Below are positions 54,391 to 62,977 of a stretch of DNA of 64,000 bases, in pieces. The position numbers and the translations under genes were made by a program. Below the pieces are notes generated by a model. It worked only from the letters and a program-made list of their open reading frames with translations, was not told where the DNA came from and did not search any database. Origin of the DNA: Planctomycetota bacterium (GTDB taxonomy: Bacteria > Planctomycetota > Planctomycetia > Pirellulales > UBA7805); contig QQVP01000033.1 in assembly GCA_003389215.1 (NCBI GenBank), positions 99,333 through 163,332 on the forward strand, read 5' to 3'. Positions within the stretch are counted from its first letter, which is position 1. Each line of letters begins with the position of its first letter.

Positions 54391-54861
54391 GACAGCCTCC
54401 GGTGGGATCGATTCTGAGCACCTACGCGCTGTTGTTTCGCGTGCTGCTGTTGCGTGCCTTCGAGTCGTATTTTCGCAGGCGGTCAGGCGGCTGACAAGCA
54501 TCGCGGTCGGTCCCCCAACGGGCGTCGCCTCGCGATGCACGACACCCCCGATTGCACGGCGACCTCGCGGCGTTTTGATCAAACGCCTCGGCCAGGCTTC
54601 CTGCTTGCCTGGGCCCTGCTGGGCAACTGCGGTTCGCGACGAGCCCGCGGGATACTCCCAGCCCCGTGCAAGCACCACAATCGGCACAGCCGCACCCGCT
54701 GCGGCGGCCGGTTTTCTTCTTGCGCCGAGTGCCGCTCGCCAGGGTAAGCCGCGGCGAAACCTATACTTGCACGCGGTTTCGCCGCGGTGCTTCATGGCCG
54801 CGGACAGAAACGGGCGAGCCGCTCGCCGCACTCCGCTCCAACTTCGAGGACAGAAATCGAA
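54391..54861. other. Divergent intergenic region before sthA
   Basis: This 471-bp gap separates the divergent isomerase and sthA genes and presumably holds both promoters. No strong -35/-10 pair, RNA gene or repeat was recognised; short open frames here look like shadows. Confidence 0.45.
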
Positions 54862-56334
54862 ATGCACTACGACTTGATCGTCATCGGTAGCGGTCCCGCC
54901 GGCCAAAAGGGTGCCATCGCCGCGGCCAAGCTGAACAAACGCGTGGCCATCGTCGAGCGCCGCGGACGCGCCATCGGCGGCGTCTGCCTGCACACCGGCA
55001 CCATTCCCTCGAAGACGATGCGCGAGGCGATTCTGCATCTGACCGGGTATCGCCAGCGCGAGGTCTACGGCGATCAGTATCGCAACAAGCGGCACATCCG
55101 CATGGAGGATCTCAGCCGCAAGCTGCATCAGGTCACCGACCGCGAGCTGGAAGTCATTCAGGATCAGTTGGAACGCAACCGCATCGACATCTTTACGGGC
55201 CACGCCAGCTTTGTCGGTCCGCACGAGATCGAAGTCGAAAGCTCCGCAAACTACGCCCGGCTGCACGGGGAGAAGATCTTGCTGGCCTGTGGCACGCGGC
55301 CCTCGCGACCCGACCATATTCCCTTCGACGGCGAGCACATCTTCGACACCGACGAATTCCTGCACTTGGAAGAGATTCCCCGCAGCATGATCGTGGTGGG
55401 TGGCGGCGTGATTGGCATCGAATACGCCATCATGTTCGCCACGCTCGGCGTCGACGTAACCGTGGTCGATGGACGCGAGCGTCTGCTCGACTTCTGCGAC
55501 CGCGAGATTGTCGACACCCTGCTCTATCACGCCCGGGCCCTGGGCATGACCTTTCGCCTGGGCGAAGAAGTCACGCAGATCGAGAAGCTCAACGAGAACA
55601 CGGTGTTCGTTGAACTGAAGAGCGGCAAGCGACTGATCGCCGCCACGGCGCTCTTCAGTGCCGGCCGCGTGGGCGATTCCGATCGACTGAATCTGGCCGC
55701 GGCCGGACTCTCGCCCGACGGTCGGGGACGCATCAAGTGCGATGAGAACTATCAGACCGAGGTGCCTCACATCTACGGCGTCGGCGACATCGTCGGCTTT
55801 CCATCGCTGGCCAGCACCTCGATGGAGCAGGGCCGCCGCGCCGCCTGCCACGCCTTCGGCCAGACGTACGAGGCCTTTCGCCACATGCCCTACGGCCTGT
55901 TCACGATTCCCGAGATCTCGATGGTCGGCAAGTCGGAACAGGAGCTGACGGCCGACTGCGTGCCGTACGAAGTCGGGCTGGCCCGCTTCAGCGAGATCGC
56001 CCGAGGGCAGATCATCGGCGACGAGACCGGTCTGTTGAAGTTGCTCTTTCATCGCGAGACGCTCGAATTGTTGGGCGTTCATTGCATCGGCGACTCGGCC
56101 ACCGAGATCGTGCACATTGGCCAGACGGTGATGGGCCTCGGCGGGACGCTCGAGTACTTCCGCGATGCCGTGTTCAACTATCCGACGATGGCCGAATGCT
56201 ATAAGGTCGCCGCCCTCGACGGGCTGAACAAACTGGCCGCCGAGCGCAGCCCGGCCGCCGAGGATGCGGGTCCGCCGGTGATGCCGCCGGTCGACGTTCC
56301 GCCGACCGAAGCGGGCTTGGGCTTGAACGTCTAG
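54862..56334 (+). CDS. sthA: Soluble (Si-specific) NAD(P) transhydrogenase
   Basis: Protein of 490 residues, a flavoprotein exchanging hydride between NADPH and NAD+. The FAD fold is at MHYDLIVIGSGPAGQKGA (Gly9, Gly11, Gly14). The usual redox-disulfide of the lipoamide dehydrogenase family is reduced to one Cys (GGVCLHTGTIPSKTM), as in E. coli SthA. The NAD(P) fold is VVGGGVIGIEYAIMFATLGV, and the C-terminal dimer part contains GVHCIGDSATEIVHIGQ. The ATG at 54862 begins the domain. NADPH balance would fit the adjacent oxidative sugar genes. Confidence 0.95.
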   Translation: MHYDLIVIGSGPAGQKGAIAAAKLNKRVAIVERRGRAIGGVCLHTGTIPSKTMREAILHLTGYRQREVYGDQYRNKRHIRMEDLSRKLHQVTDRELEVIQDQLERNRIDIFTGHASFVGPHEIEVESSANYARLHGEKILLACGTRPSRPDHIPFDGEHIFDTDEFLHLEEIPRSMIVVGGGVIGIEYAIMFATLGVDVTVVDGRERLLDFCDREIVDTLLYHARALGMTFRLGEEVTQIEKLNENTVFVELKSGKRLIAATALFSAGRVGDSDRLNLAAAGLSPDGRGRIKCDENYQTEVPHIYGVGDIVGFPSLASTSMEQGRRAACHAFGQTYEAFRHMPYGLFTIPEISMVGKSEQELTADCVPYEVGLARFSEIARGQIIGDETGLLKLLFHRETLELLGVHCIGDSATEIVHIGQTVMGLGGTLEYFRDAVFNYPTMAECYKVAALDGLNKLAAERSPAAEDAGPPVMPPVDVPPTEAGLGLNV

Positions 56335-56489
56335 GTTGGGGCTCCTCTGTGCGTTCTCTTGGACGACGCGGCGCGCTCCCGTAGAGCCGGGCCGCCTCGA
56401 CGGACCCGCGCGGCCGGGCCGTATCGTTTTGTCCGCCGTCGGTCGTCGACCCCGTTGCACCCGGCCGCCGTCCGCCGACAATAGTCGAC

Positions 56490-56909
56490 GTGAAAATCAC
56501 CTACGCCACCGAACCCGATCTGGCCGTCGACGAGTTCGCCGATCTGCTCTCTCGTTCGACCCTCGCAGCGCGTCGCCCCGCCGACGATCGCGAGCGACTC
56601 GATCGAATGCTCCGCGGGGCCGATCTGATCGTCGCCGCCCGCAATGCCGAAGGTCTTCTCGTTGGCGTCGCTCGGGCGATCAGCGACTTCAGCTTCTGCA
56701 CGTACCTTTCCGATCTCGCGGTCGACGAGGCCTATCAGCGGCAGGGCATCGGTCGCGAGCTACTCCGGCAAACGCACGCCGCCGCGGGCGATGAGACGAG
56801 CCTGATTCTGCACGCGGCACCCGCCGCGGCCGACTTCTACCCGCACGTCGGCATGGAGAAGTACGACAACTGCTGGCGGATCCGCCGTCGTGGCGACACG
56901 ACCGACTGA
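56490..56909 (+). CDS. GNAT-family N-acetyltransferase
   Basis: Protein of 139 residues from a GTG start. The acetyl-CoA-binding strand and loop are visible as DLAVDEAYQRQGIGRELLRQ (residues about 73-92), with the C-terminal LHAAPAAADFYPHVGMEKYD typical of small GNAT proteins. Substrate unknown. The gene ends 14 bp before the convergent DUF1080 stop. Confidence 0.85.
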   Translation: MKITYATEPDLAVDEFADLLSRSTLAARRPADDRERLDRMLRGADLIVAARNAEGLLVGVARAISDFSFCTYLSDLAVDEAYQRQGIGRELLRQTHAAAGDETSLILHAAPAAADFYPHVGMEKYDNCWRIRRRGDTTD

Positions 56910-56923
56910 CGCCGGCGGCCGTC

Positions 56924-57727
56924 TCAGTGCGGAAGCACACGCAGTTCGATCTTGCGAAATTCGATCGGGTGGCTTTCCGACTGCAGCGAGATCGTGCCGG
57001 ACGTCAGCAGCGTGCCGTCGTCGAGCTGCGGCCGCGTGTATCGCATCACGGTCTCGCCGTTGACGCGATGTTCGATCGACTCGCCGCCCCGCACTTCGAT
57101 TTCAATCGTCACCCATTCGTCGCCACGAAAAGTCTCGCTCTCGCTGTTGAGGCAGTGCTGCTTGAGTAGCTTCTCGTCCATCACCACATCGGTGCCGGGC
57201 GTGCAGAGATTTGCCGTCGGTCGATCGCCTTCGGGACGACCACCAAGCAGCTGCACCTCGATCGAGTCCGGGAACTTCTGATCGCGAGTCATTTGCGCCG
57301 GATCTTCGCCGTGCAGCATGAACCCGCTGTTGCGCCATGCCCAGGCGGGCCCCTCCGGACATTGCTCGCCGACGAAACGATACTCGGCCCGCAAGACGTA
57401 GTGCGAGTAGGGCGTCTCGTAGAAAAGATGGCCGAAGCGACCGTCGAACTTCTCGTACTGGTCGTAGGCCACCTTCAGCACGCCGTCTTCGACGCGAAAC
57501 GTGTCGCCCACGTTCTCGCCCAGGTCGAAGCCGGTGATCTTCGGCGTCCAGCCCGTCAGGTCACGGCCGTTGAACAGTGAGATCCACTCGCCGGCGTCCG
57601 CAGCGATCGGTGCGACGTCCGCAGCCGCCTCACCATCGTCGGCCGTCACGTCGACGGCCGTCCACGTCGTCGGCACCGCGCCCAGCGCGACCGCGACCGC
57701 GCAGCAACTCCACCTCAGCCAGCCCAT
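56924..57727 (-). CDS. DUF1080 protein (3-keto-disaccharide hydrolase family), secreted
   Basis: Protein of 267 residues from the ATG at 57727 (MGWLRWSCCAVAVALGAVP), a signal peptide with a Cys pair. The DUF1080 domain begins WISLFNGRDLTGWTPKITGF and contains YSHYVLRAEYRF, RNSGFMLHGEDP, PDSIEVQLLGG and the terminal SHPIEFRKIEL. A GTG at 57763 would extend it, but the ATG has GGGAG upstream. This is the third DUF1080 gene in the window and one of two flanking the sugar-oxidation cluster. Confidence 0.88.
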   Translation of the reverse strand: MGWLRWSCCAVAVALGAVPTTWTAVDVTADDGEAAADVAPIAADAGEWISLFNGRDLTGWTPKITGFDLGENVGDTFRVEDGVLKVAYDQYEKFDGRFGHLFYETPYSHYVLRAEYRFVGEQCPEGPAWAWRNSGFMLHGEDPAQMTRDQKFPDSIEVQLLGGRPEGDRPTANLCTPGTDVVMDEKLLKQHCLNSESETFRGDEWVTIEIEVRGGESIEHRVNGETVMRYTRPQLDDGTLLTSGTISLQSESHPIEFRKIELRVLPH

Positions 57728-57843
57728 ACGATTGTCCACTCCCGACGTGTGCTTCGACGACACGTCTTACGAGGCATCGCACGGCAACTTCGTATACTCG
57801 CGGCGGGCGCCGTTCGCCGTCGCCGCGGGCCGAGCGATCTGCC

Positions 57844-58278
57844 CTATTGTTGTCGCTCGGTGGTGAGCAGTGCCAGTGGCTTATCCTTGGTCTGAAAACT
57901 CTCGGGCGGAGGAATGTCGTTTTCCTTGCTCGACGGGACCAGGGGGAAGCAGACTCGCAAGGTATTGCCGCGCAGCTCGTAGATAGCAGGCAGCGCACCC
58001 TGCTCCTTGTCGGACCAGATCATCTGCTTGGGCGAGATCGACTCGTTGACCGTGAGGTCGACCGACAGCACCGCCTCGCCGCCCTTGCTGAGCGTGAGCC
58101 GATTGCCTTGGATCACGATGGCGTCGAGACCGAAACTTTCCAGGTCTTCGGCCTGGCCCATCGCTTCGACGGCTACAATCTTCCAGGTTCCCTGCAACAG
58201 GCGTGCGTCGTCGGCGCTGGCCACCGCGGCGGTGGCGACCAAGAGCAGGCCCAAGACCGTTGACAGAATCGTTCGCAT
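57844..58278 (-). CDS. TIGR03067-type secreted protein (planctomycete-specific)
   Basis: Protein of 144 residues with a signal peptide (MRTILSTVLGLLLVATAAVASA). It is followed by the TIGR03067 pattern: LLQGTWKIVAVEAMGQ, IVIQGNRLTLSKGGE, WSDKEQGALPAIYELRGNTL and LRVCFP. The fold is lipocalin-like and the function unknown. The start at 58278 is fixed by the signal peptide and a GGAGAAG ribosome-binding site. An in-frame extension upstream runs through repeat DNA and is ignored. Confidence 0.85.
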   Translation of the reverse strand: MRTILSTVLGLLLVATAAVASADDARLLQGTWKIVAVEAMGQAEDLESFGLDAIVIQGNRLTLSKGGEAVLSVDLTVNESISPKQMIWSDKEQGALPAIYELRGNTLRVCFPLVPSSKENDIPPPESFQTKDKPLALLTTERQQ

Positions 58279-58660
58279 TGCTGGCTTCTCCTCGTTATCC
58301 GAGCGCAGGCATGGGGTTGCCCGCGCGGGTCGTTGGCACGTCTTCCGAACGCTGCGCGGGGGCAGCTGCGGACCCCACCGGCCACGGCGGGCGGCGGAGT
58401 GTCGCAGGAAGCGGCCCGCCGGGCAAGCACGATTGGGCGTTGCTAGCACACGGGCGCGGCGGGGGAGTTTTTTTCGCCCCGGGCCGCAAAACGGGCCGAG
58501 TGCACAAAAACTCGAACTCTTGTCCGCGACGTGACTTAGCGGCGCGCGAAGCGGGGCAAAGTTGGCTCCCAAGTTCTGGGCCCCGTTGGTGTTAGGTTCT
58601 TGATGCCCTTCCCGCGAGTGGACGGCAAAAAACTCCCTCCTTTGGAATGGGCTGGCCATC

Positions 58661-58743
58661 CCGGGGTCTGGTCCAATTTTCGGCTGCTCGATCCTTCCTC
58701 TTGCAAATCGCGGCGACCGGAAACTTGGACCGGACCCCTTCGT
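58661..58743. repeat. 83-bp MITE-like element with imperfect inverted ends, copy 2
   Basis: Near-identical to 50678-50760, with the same start CCGGGGTCTGGTCCAATTTT and the same end CTTGGACCGGACCCC; similarity trails on for about 30 bp. The flanking stretch 58279-58660 shows no gene or other repeat. Confidence 0.8.
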
Positions 58744-58872
58744 CGCGCGCGCTGATCGCAAGGACTCGAAACAGGCAACAGGATGAACAGGATCGACCGG
58801 ATCGAACGTCCCTCTTACGGCCCCTTTGGTCCGTCCATCCTGCGATCCGCCTCCTGCCAACAAGTTCGAGCC

Positions 58873-58982
58873 GGGTACCATGGCCACGCTGGCGTGGCCA
58901 TGCTGCGTGCAAAGACACGCGTTCTCACAGCACTGGCTGACAAGCAGCCAGCGGTGGCACACAAACCGCAGTGCCACCCGTC
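58873..58982. repeat. REP-like double-hairpin repeat, copy B
   Basis: It contains two perfect hairpins: TGGCCACG-ctgg-CGTGGCCA (58881-58900) and CTGGCTG-acaag-CAGCCAG (58933-58951). It ends TGCCACCCG. It matches copies at 50561 and, in part, 59251 (inverted) and 61230. The stretch 58983-59250 that follows shows no supportable gene. Confidence 0.75.
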
Positions 58983-59250
58983 GCGCGCAGCGGAAGTGTT
59001 GTGCTTACCAAATTGCCAAAGACCGGACGCACCCCGCTCGGTCCAAAATACCAAACGGGCGTCGCATCTCGAAATGAAAATGAGACAGCGGAAGAACGCG
59101 GCCGGGTGGCACGGACCGTCGATGTTGGGCTGTCCATGTTGCGGGGCACCAGGAGGCCCGACCAACGCGATGGCCTTCGTGGCAACGGCCGACCGGCAAG
59201 CGCGGCCGATTTCACGTCCTCTGGTGCCTGTGCTTCGCTTGCTCGGTTGG

Positions 59251-59295
59251 GAGCCGGGTGCCACCGGCTGCTTGTCAGCCAGTGCTGGTGGCGCC
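59251..59295. repeat. Partial inverted copy of the REP-like repeat, copy C
   Basis: GGCTGCTTGTCAGCCAGTGC is the reverse complement of the second hairpin of copy B (58873-58982), flanked by GGGTGCCACC and GTGGCGCC. Confidence 0.6.
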
Positions 59296-59347
59296 CTAGT
59301 CGAACTGACCGAGGGCAAGGCGCTTCGGTTGCCCCCAGCGGTCCGCG

Positions 59348-59521
59348 TTAGCCAGGAGTTCGTCGGCGAAAGCCGCAGAGGCCGAGACCCAACAGAGCAA
59401 GTCCGCCCAGGGCGAAGGTCGATGGTTCGGGGATGATTGGAATCGGCGTCAAGAGAAATGCGTGCGGAACGTTGTTCAGCTCGCCACGCCCCACGTCGAG
59501 CCGCACTCGTCCAGTGCCGAG
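59348..59521 (-). pseudogene. Remnant of a PEP-CTERM protein (HAF-repeat type tail)
   Basis: On the minus strand the last 57 codons read LGTGRVRLDV...NNVPHAFLLTP and end with a full PEP-CTERM signal: PEPSTFALGGLALLGLGLCG plus an Arg cluster (FRRR). HAFLLTP resembles the end of the HAF-repeat extracellular family. Upstream no domain sequence continues, so this is a C-terminal fragment without its body. PEP-CTERM tails are sorted by exosortase, which is not in this window. Confidence 0.55.
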
Positions 59522-59717
59522 TTGACGTTGTCCCGGTCGCGCCGCGGGTCTATTAGGTAACCAACACCACAGCCGGCTAGCAGGCGGCACGAAGCGGCCA
59601 GGTCGCCATCACCGACGCCACTTCGCAAGCGATGCCGTTTGCGTCGCGGTCTTTTTCGCCGATAATCGGTGTCCCAGACACTTCAGAGACTTTCCCCCGA
59701 CCCGATCTGGCCACGAC

Positions 59718-61175
59718 GTGTTCCTGAAGATAACGTTCCGTTGGCGTTTTGTATTTTGGGCGCCCGCCGCCGTCCTTGCCTGTCGCATTCTGGTGCCAGT
59801 GAGCGGGTCCGCGGACGGCGCGGACGCGACCCCGCCGAGGATCTTGGCAGCAGCGACCGAAAACCTCATTACGCCGGCGATTCGAGATGTCGGCGTCTAC
59901 GAGGATCTCTTTGCCAGGACGCTGGTGCTCTCCGACGGCACGACGACGGTGGCGCTCGTGGCTCTCGACTTGGGCGGACTGTCGCCCGTCGCCACGGCCG
60001 ATCGGCTGCGAACGGTTGTCCATCGCGCGAGCAAGATTCCGATCGCAAATATCGCCCTGATCTGCTCCCATACCCACAACGCGCGCTGGCCGGAAAGTGA
60101 CGACTGGCTGCGTGACAAACAGCCGTCGACGGCGGTGCTGCCGATCGAGGAGGCGTGGTTTGCCGATCTCGAAATCGAGAGTGATCACACGCGCTGGCTT
60201 TACGGGCAGATTGCGGAGTCGGTCAAGCGCGCGGCCGCGAGCCTTCGTCCGGCGACGCTCCGTACCGGGCGTCAGCACGCGCAGATCGGCCACAATCGTC
60301 GCAAGATGGGCGACGACGGCCTTATGAAGATGACGCCCAACCTCGAAGGCGCCGTCGTGCCCTGGGTCGACGTGCTGGAAGTGGTCGAGGCCACATCGGA
60401 CGACGTGCCGACCGAGAAACGCATTGCCCTGTTGTTCTCGCACGCGGCCCATCCGGTCATCGTGCATGAGACCACCGAGGAGATCGGCCCGGACTATCCC
60501 GGCTACGCCGTCAAGCATCTGCGACGACTCCAAGCGGTCCAGGGCAGGTCGCATGAAGTCACCATGTTTGCCCAAGGCTGCGGCGGCAATATCAACGGCT
60601 ATCCACTGCGTGGCGGCACGGCGGCGGCCGATGCCGCCGGTCTGTCGCTGGCAATGTCCGCGAATCAAGCGACCCACAAGTTGTCGATCGTCAGCGAGGG
60701 GCCGATCCGAGTTGCGTCGCGGCGTCTTGCCCTGCCGCTTCGGGTGCCGACGCCGGAAGAAGCCCGCCGATGGTTGTCGTGGCGTCCGGGCGATCCGATT
60801 CGGCAAGCGATGGTTGAGGCGGCAGAGGCGGGCGAGCCCAAGTTCATGCCGTTTCCGATGACGGTCATCTCGATTGGCGACGACCTCTGTTTCGTGCTGT
60901 TGGCCCAGGACATCTTTGCCGAGTACCAGCTGTTTGCCGATGAGGAATCGACTTTCGGGCAGACGTTCGTGTTTGGTTACGTCAATGGAACGGGAGGGTA
61001 CGTCGGCACCAAAGCGGACTACGAATTGGGCATCTATGGCGGCTACGAGACATCTCCGCTGACGCAGCCCAGCGGCAGTTCCTATCGTTTTCCTCCACAG
61101 CCGCGCGTCGAGGCGCAGATTCACGAAGCGATTCGGGAAATGCTCAGCGAGGTCGGCAAGACCGCCGTGCGCTAG
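59718..61175 (+). CDS. Neutral/alkaline ceramidase-like exported protein
   Basis: Protein of 485 residues from a GTG, with an N-terminal hydrophobic segment (FVFWAPAAVLACRILVPVSG). The domain resembles the neutral ceramidase N-terminal fold: PAIRDVGVYEDLFARTLVL, VALVALDLGGLSP, a metal-type CSHTHNARWPESD, FSHAAHPVIVHETTEEIGPD, QGCGGNINGYPL. His and Asp residues in SHTHN and the Gly-rich GCGGNINGY loop are family hallmarks. Activity on ceramide is not implied; planctomycete members are uncharacterised. Start uncertain. Confidence 0.82.
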   Translation: MFLKITFRWRFVFWAPAAVLACRILVPVSGSADGADATPPRILAAATENLITPAIRDVGVYEDLFARTLVLSDGTTTVALVALDLGGLSPVATADRLRTVVHRASKIPIANIALICSHTHNARWPESDDWLRDKQPSTAVLPIEEAWFADLEIESDHTRWLYGQIAESVKRAAASLRPATLRTGRQHAQIGHNRRKMGDDGLMKMTPNLEGAVVPWVDVLEVVEATSDDVPTEKRIALLFSHAAHPVIVHETTEEIGPDYPGYAVKHLRRLQAVQGRSHEVTMFAQGCGGNINGYPLRGGTAAADAAGLSLAMSANQATHKLSIVSEGPIRVASRRLALPLRVPTPEEARRWLSWRPGDPIRQAMVEAAEAGEPKFMPFPMTVISIGDDLCFVLLAQDIFAEYQLFADEESTFGQTFVFGYVNGTGGYVGTKADYELGIYGGYETSPLTQPSGSSYRFPPQPRVEAQIHEAIREMLSEVGKTAVR

Positions 61176-61200
61176 TGGCAGCAGCTCGCAGCCCGACAAG

Positions 61201-61230
61201 CGGATTTGCCGCCGCGGCCCATGTTGGGCC
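61201..61230. repeat. Relic of the LRR upstream block
   Basis: CGGATTTGCCG...CGCGGCCC and ATGTTGGGCC here match the blocks at 62164-62207 and 63721-63765. No LRR gene follows; instead the REP-like copy D begins directly after it. Confidence 0.55.
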
Positions 61231-61310
61231 GGGTGCCATGGCCACGCTCGCGAGGCCATGCGTGTGCGAGAGCAGGCACGGTCCCAGCCCTGGCAGAGCC
61301 TGTGCCACGT
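61230..61310. repeat. REP-like repeat, copy D
   Basis: It begins GGGTGCCATGGCCACGCTCG as in copies A and B and ends TGTGCCACGTG; the second hairpin is degraded (CCTGGCAGAG). Confidence 0.6.
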
Positions 61311-61351
61311 GATCGACGACAACCTCCGCCGCTCAGCTTCTCTGCCTCGGA

Positions 61352-62062
61352 TCAAACGTCGCGTAGAGACAGATTCCCCTTGCGAAATAGCACCGCGAGC
61401 GCATTATTGGCTGCATGGACGAGTACCGGGATAAACAGCGAATTCGTTCGGAAAAATACTAACGCCAAGACATAGCCGAAAACGAATGCCCCAACCGGAT
61501 CGAAATGGAGCATCCCAAAGATCAGCGAAGTCACAAGGGCGGCACGTCGCCGTCCCCAACGCGAACTCCACATCGATAGTAGTAACCCTCGAAATAGAAT
61601 CTCCTCAACAAGAGGTCCGACCACGACAAAAGCGAGGACGCTCAATGCGTTGGCATGCCAGTGCTTCTGGATAGGCGCATAGATCAACGCAATGTTGATC
61701 ATCGATTCCACTAAAGACGGCGCAAAATAGGAGAGTGGAAGCAAGAACAAGTAGGCTGTCCCGAGTGAGATTCCAACAAGTGATATTGCCGTGAGCACGG
61801 ACCATCCAACGGTCAACGCCGAATTCTCGGACGAGGTTCTCGCGTCGAGTGGGATGCCCGCCCGCATCATCGGACGGAGAAGGAAGAGCAACAAGATGAT
61901 GTAGAACAAGGCCCCTAGGCTGGCCTCTGGCAGTGGTATGGTTGAATCGGATTCCGACCACTCGGGCCATATCAATCCGACGATTACGCCGCTTGCCACC
62001 AAGGATAGCGCAACATAGAGAAGGATCAACCATCCACGAATGCGGTAGTCAGAAGCAACCAT
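61352..62062 (-). CDS. CPBP-family intramembrane glutamic endopeptidase (Abi/CAAX type)
   Basis: Protein of 236 residues with about seven or eight membrane helices. The conserved motifs are present: VVGPLVEEILFRGLL with the catalytic Glu pair (EExxxR, about residues 153-158), SLIFGMLHFDP (Phe/His) and LVHAANNALA (His/Asn). Members process prenylated or other membrane proteins, or act in bacteriocin self-immunity. Base composition here is lower in GC than in the flanks, hinting at a different history. The start is the ATG at 62062. No bacteriocin genes are nearby. Confidence 0.88.
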   Translation of the reverse strand: MVASDYRIRGWLILLYVALSLVASGVIVGLIWPEWSESDSTIPLPEASLGALFYIILLLFLLRPMMRAGIPLDARTSSENSALTVGWSVLTAISLVGISLGTAYLFLLPLSYFAPSLVESMINIALIYAPIQKHWHANALSVLAFVVVGPLVEEILFRGLLLSMWSSRWGRRRAALVTSLIFGMLHFDPVGAFVFGYVLALVFFRTNSLFIPVLVHAANNALAVLFRKGNLSLRDV

Positions 62063-62163
62063 TTGTTGACGTCGCCTTCATCGACGCGCGCTCCGGGGGC
62101 AGCCACACGCGCAGGTCGTCCCCACCGAAGCGTGTCGGCCGCGGAATCCCCCGGCCCCATCGT

Positions 62164-62207
62164 CGGATTTGCCGCGGCCGCCGGCTCTGGGCCACAATGA
62201 CGGCATT
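62164..62207 (+). repeat. LRR upstream block, copy 2
   Basis: CGGATTTGCCG, then a GC-rich stretch and GGGCCACAATGACGGCATTC, shared with 63721-63765. TTGCCG and CACAAT separated by 18 bp could be a promoter. Confidence 0.5.
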
Positions 62208-62244
62208 CTAGCACGCACTCTGGCCGTTCAGGGGCACCCTGTCG

Positions 62245-62946
62245 ATGATCTTGTCCGTATCGCCACGCCGCCGTTGGTATCAGTTCCGCCTGCGGACGTT
62301 GCTCGTCATTGCGGCGTTCTTGGTGATTCCTTTCGCCTGGGTGGCACACGAGCTGACCGTGCGGCGACGGGAAAAGCGAGTTGACGAGTGGCTTCTGAAG
62401 GAGTTCGCGTCGGTGTACGACCGCGATCTGTATATCTCGGAAGGCTTGCAGCCCCGCTTTCAAGAGAGCTGGTTGGAAAGGATGAGCAACGCGAGCTTCG
62501 GGCCTCGGGTATGGAGTGTCGACCTCAGTAAGCATGGGGTATTGAAGCCCGATGTGAGTGATGTGTCGAGGCTTGTCGATCTCACACATCTGAGACAGTT
62601 GTTTCTCGACGCCCAGGAAATTCGGGATATCACGCCGCTCGCCGAATTGGAACGATTGCACGCCCTGACTCTCGATGACACGCCCGTCAGCGATATCTCG
62701 CCACTCGCCGACCTGAGGAAACTGCGTTGGCTATCACTCTCCGGTACGCCGGTGCGTGACCTGACGCCGCTTACCGGAATGAAGAACCTGGAACATCTCT
62801 GGCTAGACGACACGCATGTGAGTGATCTCACTCCGCTGGCTGGATTGACGAAGCTCCAGGTGCTGGGCCTCACGGGCACGACGGTGAGTGAGGAACAGGT
62901 TCAAACACTCCACGAGGCGCTGCCGGAGTGTGACATCCGCCGGTGA
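62245..62946 (+). CDS. Membrane-anchored leucine-rich-repeat protein
   Basis: Protein of 233 residues. The N-terminus is RRRWYQFRLRTLLVIAAFLV (residues about 8-27), a basic stretch and membrane anchor common in planctomycete LRR proteins. Residues about 105-215 are short LRR units of 22 residues: LTHLRQLFLDAQEIRDITPL, LERLHALTLDDTPVSDISPL, LRKLRWLSLSGTPVRDLTPL, MKNLEHLWLDDTHVSDLTPL. The end VSEEQVQTLHEALPECDI is typical. Role unknown; probably protein interaction. A close paralogue starts at 63801. Confidence 0.87.
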   Translation: MILSVSPRRRWYQFRLRTLLVIAAFLVIPFAWVAHELTVRRREKRVDEWLLKEFASVYDRDLYISEGLQPRFQESWLERMSNASFGPRVWSVDLSKHGVLKPDVSDVSRLVDLTHLRQLFLDAQEIRDITPLAELERLHALTLDDTPVSDISPLADLRKLRWLSLSGTPVRDLTPLTGMKNLEHLWLDDTHVSDLTPLAGLTKLQVLGLTGTTVSEEQVQTLHEALPECDIRR

Positions 62947-62977
62947 GCCTGCCCAGGTTACCGCCAACCTAGGCGCG

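Noticed and set aside
54391..56481. Extension of the TIM-barrel gene to a frame of about 1010 codons
   Set aside because: The upstream part is antisense to sthA; the Tat signal and GGAGG site fix the start at 54390.
58279..58977. In-frame extension of the TIGR03067 protein to about 377 codons
   Set aside because: The extension runs through the 83-bp element and lacks a signal peptide; the 58278 start has both a signal peptide and a ribosome-binding site.
61352..62062. CPBP protease as evidence of a bacteriocin or defence locus
   Set aside because: No bacteriocin precursor, transporter or defence gene is adjacent; CPBP proteins have many roles.
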